Shown here in pieces: positions 17,103-20,012 of a stretch of 20,012 bases of DNA. The notes under the pieces are model-generated. The model did not search any database. It was given only the letters and a program-made list of their open reading frames with translations, and was not told the DNA's origin. The stretch's first letter is position 1, and the number at the start of each line of letters is the position of its first letter. Made by a program: the position numbers and the translations under genes. Source of the stretch: CAYYJS01 sp964472315 (lineage in GTDB: Bacteria > Verrucomicrobiota > Kiritimatiellia > UBA8416); contig CAYYJS010000057.1 of NCBI GenBank assembly GCA_964472315.1, forward strand, positions 1 through 20,012, read 5' to 3'.

Positions 17103-18148
17103 GCGCCGGCCTCCAGTTTCACCGCGTGCGGCAGACCGATCCCCGATTCCTCGACGTGCGCCAGCAGAGCGTCGATCACGCGGAACGTATCGATGCCGTC
17201 GAAACGCGCCTTGTAGTTGAGAATCAGGCGGTGGTTCAGCACCGCCGGCGCCACGGCCTTGACGTCGTCGAAACCGACCGTGGGGCGGCCGTCGAACAGC
17301 GCCGCGCCGCGGGCCGCCTCGGCGATCGCGATCGCCGCCCGCGGCGACGCGCCGTACGTCACGTAGTCGCCCACCACCGCGGGCGCCTGCGCCGCGCCCG
17401 GATGCGTCGCCGCCACCAGTCGCGCAATGTAGCGCGCCACCGCGCCCGGCAGCAGAATCCCATCCACGGTCGCAAACAGCGCGTCCAGTTCCGTCGCGGA
17501 CAGTCGCACCGTCGGCACGGGCGTCGTGCCGTGTCGGCGGGTGGTGATGATCTCGGTCAGGACCGTGGAATCGACATCGCGCACGACCAGCTTGAAGAGA
17601 AAGCGATCCAGTTGCGCCTCGGGCAGCGGGTACGTGCCCTCCAGTTCGATGGGGTTCTGACTGGCCAGCACGAAGAACGGCTCGGGCAGCGGCCGTGTGG
17701 TTCCCAGCAGCGTCACCCGATGCTCCTGCATCGTCTCCAGCATGGCCGACTGCGTCTTCGGGGAGGCGCGGTTGATCTCGTCCGCCAGCAGCAGGTTCGT
17801 AAACACCGGCCCCGGCGTGAAGACCATTTCGCGTTCGCCGTCCTGCCGCTGCTGCAGGATATGCGTGCCGAGAATGTCGCCCGGCATCAGGTCCGGCGTG
17901 AACTGGATGCGCTTGAATTCGAGCTGCAGAATATCCCCGAGCGCCTTCACGAGCGCGGTCTTGCCGAGTCCCGGCAGACCCTCCAGCAGAATGTGTCCCC
18001 GGCTGAGGATGCCGATCAGGACCATGCGGTGCAGGTCGGTGCGTCCCAGCAGAATGCGGTCCAGTTGGTCGTGGGTGCGCCGCAGCATCGCGTTCGCGGC
18101 GCCGATGCGCTCGGGCGACAACAGTTCGGTCTCAGTCTTTGCCATCAT
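17099..18148 (-). CDS. MoxR-family AAA+ ATPase
   Basis: The 349-residue protein (348 if the second of two adjacent ATGs, 18145, is used) has Walker A GLPGLGKT (57-64), Walker B LLLADEIN with D123 and E124, sensor-1 LASQNPIE with N165, and an arginine-finger region EAQLDRF with R182. The MoxR-typical FTPDLMPGDILGT and TPGPVFTN segments are also present. MoxR proteins are chaperone-like ATPases that usually act on VWA-domain partners, several of which are encoded downstream in the same operon. GAGGAG (18155-18160, minus strand) lies 6-9 nt before the start. The start region overlaps the preceding gene by 17 bp. Confidence 0.95.
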   Translation of the reverse strand: MMAKTETELLSPERIGAANAMLRRTHDQLDRILLGRTDLHRMVLIGILSRGHILLEGLPGLGKTALVKALGDILQLEFKRIQFTPDLMPGDILGTHILQQRQDGEREMVFTPGPVFTNLLLADEINRASPKTQSAMLETMQEHRVTLLGTTRPLPEPFFVLASQNPIELEGTYPLPEAQLDRFLFKLVVRDVDSTVLTEIITTRRHGTTPVPTVRLSATELDALFATVDGILLPGAVARYIARLVAATHPGAAQAPAVVGDYVTYGASPRAAIAIAEAARGAALFDGRPTVGFDDVKAVAPAVLNHRLILNYKARFDGIDTFRVIDALLAHVEESGIGLPHAVKLEAGA

Positions 18149-19544
18149 GCGTTGCTCCTCGGTGGAAATATCGTTGTACCGCCCGCCGGTGTTGCGGCAG
18201 GACGCGCTGTTTGTGCGCGCCCCCGCCCTCCCCGCCGCCGGCCAGCGCGCCGCCGGTGACGGCCGCCGGCGCGTCGTTCGACTCCGGTTCGCCGGAGGAA
18301 AGCCCCACCAGCCGGCTCTGGTCGGGCTGTCCGATGGCCGACGGCTGGATGATCTCTTCCTTGAACGCGGCGCCGTTTTCGTCGGTGCCGTCGGTCCACG
18401 TCAGCGGCGCATCGCCGCGCCCGCGCGACACGCCCCCCTGCCCCGGCGTCGGACACGGACACGCGACAGCCACGAGCGCGCTGGAATCGGCTTGCTCGTC
18501 CAGAAATGCCGCCAGGGCGGCTTCGCCATCCGCGGCGGCGGCCCGGCACGCGCTCAGCATCGCGGGATCGACCAATCCCGCCTCGCAGAGCTTGCCCAAT
18601 TTCGCGAGCCGGCCGTCCTTGGCGTCGCTCAGACATTTCGCCAGCGCCTGGAGCCGCGCGGGATCGAGGGCCGACGCGGCGAGGGCGGCGGCGAGTTCCG
18701 GCGGCAGCGTACCGTCGAGCGTCGAGAGAAGCTCGCTCGCCTCCACGAGCTCCGCCAGCTCGCGCATCGCCGCGGTCAGATCGACGTTCGCCCCGGCGGC
18801 GGTTGTCGGCTCCCGCATGGCCTCCGCCAGCGCCGCGAGCGCCGCGGCCTCGTCGACATCCCGTCCCAGCACGTCGGCCGCGTCCGCCGCAAGGTCGCGC
18901 ATCGCTTCCTGGACGTGGTCCAGCGCTTCCCACGTCTTCATCGGATCGGCGGCGGGAGCCAGGTCCGACAGACGTTCGAGTTGGCGCGCCAACTCGGCCG
19001 CGCGCGTCTCCTCGATCGCCTCGGTCTCGACCAGCGCCTCGACCTGCCGCTGCAGCTCATCGACCGCCTGATCGATGGCCTGGGGCAGCGCGGCAATCGC
19101 CGCCGCGGGGCGCACCGGCATCAGGAACGCCGCGACCGCATAGAGCAGCCCCATGCCCAACAACACGCCCGCGCGCGGCTCGCGCCAGCGGACACGCGGC
19201 ACGGCCCCGCCCGGCACGTGCGCCGTCCACTCGCGCAGATCGACCTCGGCGCCCGCGGCCAGCAGGCCGCCGCCATGCATCAGCGCATCGAGTTTCGCCC
19301 GCAGGACGTCGACCGCGGGCGCCTGCCGACGGGACAGCCCCCACGCGACCGCGGCGGCGACCGGCAAGCCCGCGGCGCCGATCGCCGCGAAGGGCGCCTC
19401 CACGCGGAAAACCGCGCGCGCCAGGAGCACGCCCGTTCCGAGCGCGAAGCTCCAGGCCGTGACCAGCCATGCCAGACGACGGAGGAACAGCGCCTGAACC
19501 ACCGCCGCCCGCATCCGCCACACCGTCGCATCCACCCGCGTCAT
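18132..19544 (-). CDS. Membrane protein with long helical, coiled-coil-like region (first gene of MoxR operon)
   Basis: From ATG 19544 the protein has 470 residues. Hydrophobic segments lie at about 25-45, 52-70 and 127-143. Residues 150-355 are Ala/Glu/Leu-rich and predicted helical, with heptad-like stretches such as VDELQRQVEALVETEAIEET. A low-complexity Gly/Ser/Pro linker contains GGVSRGRGDAPLTWTDG (370-386), and the C-terminus ends with LPQHRRAVQRYFHRG. The VSRGRGDAPLTW and basic-RRAVQRYF endings resemble those of large membrane proteins encoded next to MoxR genes in PVC bacteria, which is recollection rather than a search result. An upstream in-frame ATG at 19607 would add 21 residues, but a good promoter lies between, so 19544 is preferred. 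No function can be assigned. Confidence 0.8.
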   Translation of the reverse strand: MTRVDATVWRMRAAVVQALFLRRLAWLVTAWSFALGTGVLLARAVFRVEAPFAAIGAAGLPVAAAVAWGLSRRQAPAVDVLRAKLDALMHGGGLLAAGAEVDLREWTAHVPGGAVPRVRWREPRAGVLLGMGLLYAVAAFLMPVRPAAAIAALPQAIDQAVDELQRQVEALVETEAIEETRAAELARQLERLSDLAPAADPMKTWEALDHVQEAMRDLAADAADVLGRDVDEAAALAALAEAMREPTTAAGANVDLTAAMRELAELVEASELLSTLDGTLPPELAAALAASALDPARLQALAKCLSDAKDGRLAKLGKLCEAGLVDPAMLSACRAAAADGEAALAAFLDEQADSSALVAVACPCPTPGQGGVSRGRGDAPLTWTDGTDENGAAFKEEIIQPSAIGQPDQSRLVGLSSGEPESNDAPAAVTGGALAGGGEGGGAHKQRVLPQHRRAVQRYFHRGATHDGKD

Positions 19545-19565
19545 GACATATCCATGGTTCGGGAC

Positions 19566-19595
19566 AGTAAACCAGACTGCCGGCTGCGTTGCCAA
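19566..19595 (-). promoter_or_regulatory. Candidate promoter of the MoxR-VWA operon
   Basis: On the minus strand TTGGCA (19590-19595; 5 of 6 to TTGACA) and TTTACT (19566-19571; 4 of 6 to TATAAT) are separated by 18 nt. Transcription would begin only about 14 nt before ATG 19544, giving a short leader. A second -10-like TACAAT (19644-19649) lies further upstream without a well-placed -35. The call rests on motif and position only. Confidence 0.4.
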
Positions 19596-19840
19596 GACAT
19601 TCGGCACTCGAAAAGCAAGGCGCTTCCGGGTTCATGGGGGAAAATTGTATTGGTCCGGCGTAATCGGGATGGGCTGACAAGCCGGGTATCGGGTATCGTG
19701 CGGGTATGAGAGACCTTTGTGTGTCAAGAGATCGCTGGCCGAGAGCAGTCTCGACAAAGTCTTGCGACGAAGCGTAGACGACAAAGCGTGGGACGAAGAA
19801 AGCGACGAAGTGTGGCGTGGTATGGATAGGAGCAGCAGGT

Positions 19841-19942
19841 ATGGCAGAGCTCTTTGGCCATGAGAGACCGAAAGTCTACCAGAAGGTCATGCACTTCGCC
19901 TGTTTGGAGAGATTAGGGCAAATGATTAGGGCGAAAGATTAG
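19841..19942 (+). pseudogene. Truncated start of a four-helix-bundle (23S rRNA intervening-sequence-type) protein gene
   Basis: AGGAG (19828-19832) lies 8 nt before ATG 19841. The frame encodes 33 residues beginning MAELFGHERPKVYQKVMHFA and ends at TAG 19940-19942, inside the left arm of an inverted repeat. The FGHE-x(2)-K-VYQK-x(2)-FA pattern closely resembles the conserved N-terminus of four-helix-bundle / S23-type proteins of about 120 residues (F-x-H/F-E-K-L-x-VYQKAL-x-FA). The last third, LGQMIRAKD, is simply translated repeat sequence. The gene therefore appears interrupted by the repeat; whether the rest resumes beyond the window cannot be seen. No other copy of this gene is present here. 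Confidence 0.5.
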
Positions 19943-19994
19943 GGAAACAACGAGATTCTCCCTTAATCGTTCGCCCTAATCGTTCGCCTTAATC
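19911..19994. repeat. Long imperfect inverted repeat built from 13-bp GATTAGGGCGAAN units
   Basis: The left arm (19911-19944) is two and a half tandem units of GATTAGGGC(A/G)AA(T/A). The right arm (19960-19994) carries the same units in the opposite orientation, with GATTAAGG variants. The arms align over 35 positions with four mismatches and one gap; two mismatches would be G-U pairs in RNA. The 15-nt loop is 19945-19959. A transcript would form a stem of over 30 bp. It is neither a CRISPR array nor a recognisable IS end; the unit is too short and the arms are opposed. Confidence 0.8.
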
Positions 19995-20012
19995 TGCACT
20001 CACTGGGTGCGG

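Larger units (their letters stand above)
19608..20012. other. Low-GC accessory region upstream of the MoxR operon
   Basis: Base composition drops clearly compared with the rest of the window. Bases 19763-19812 contain several near-copies of GACGAAG / GACAAAGCG, a degenerate short repeat. This is followed by a short ORF with a strong ribosome-binding site and a long inverted repeat (both listed separately). No other gene is visible. The segment probably continues past the end of the window. Confidence 0.5.

Noticed and set aside
19911..19944. Telomere-like TTAGGG repeat
   Set aside because: TTAGGG occurs inside a 13-bp unit rather than as a tandem hexamer, and it is followed by an inverted copy.
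19911..19994. CRISPR array
   Set aside because: The units are 13 bp with no spacers and the two arms are in opposite orientation; no cas genes are nearby.

Overview
The window comes from a high-GC bacterial chromosome. The gene content suggests a member of the Planctomycetota-Verrucomicrobiota (PVC) assemblage, perhaps Verrucomicrobiota or Kiritimatiellota. The reasons are a split glycine decarboxylase (separate alpha and beta subunits) and a long MoxR / DUF58 / BatA-like / double-VWA operon with GATase-like domains, next to an ABC-2 transporter. A fragment of a four-helix-bundle (23S rRNA intervening-sequence type) protein also fits. The taxonomic call is inference; no rRNA or marker gene is present.

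Layout. Bases 1-62 hold a GC-rich hairpin. Bases 63-1636 (minus) carry a two-gene unit: a membrane-anchored protein of unknown function, then a cysteine-rich YkgJ-like protein, preceded by a 10-codon in-frame minigene and a plausible promoter. Bases 1637-1992 are a divergent intergenic region. Bases 1993-7083 (plus) hold a five-gene unit: histidine phosphatase, gcvT, gcvH, gcvPA and gcvPB. This supplies the T, H and P proteins of the glycine cleavage system; the L protein (lipoamide dehydrogenase) is not in the window. A perfect 9-bp hairpin sits between gcvH and gcvPA, against the gcvPA start.

Bases 7106-19544 (minus) are read towards the gcv genes. An HPr-like phosphocarrier (7106-7387) lies tail-to-tail with gcvPB and is probably separately expressed. 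Upstream of it are eight tightly packed genes, in transcription order: a membrane/coiled-coil protein (18132-19544), a MoxR AAA+ ATPase, a secreted or membrane protein with a GATase-like fold, an ABC ATPase, an ABC-2 permease, a DUF58 protein, a BatA-like VWA protein, and a 925-residue protein with two VWA domains around a GATase-like domain. Six successive junctions are 4-bp start/stop overlaps and the first is a 17-bp overlap, so this is very probably one translationally coupled operon. By family knowledge it would form a MoxR-VWA chaperone-like assembly at the membrane, coupled to an ABC exporter of unknown substrate.

Bases 19608-20012 are a lower-GC region unlike the rest. It contains a short ORF with a good ribosome-binding site that looks like the start of a four-helix-bundle gene. 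That ORF runs into, and stops inside, a long imperfect inverted repeat built from 13-bp units (GATTAGGGCGAAN). This is the least explained sequence in the window.
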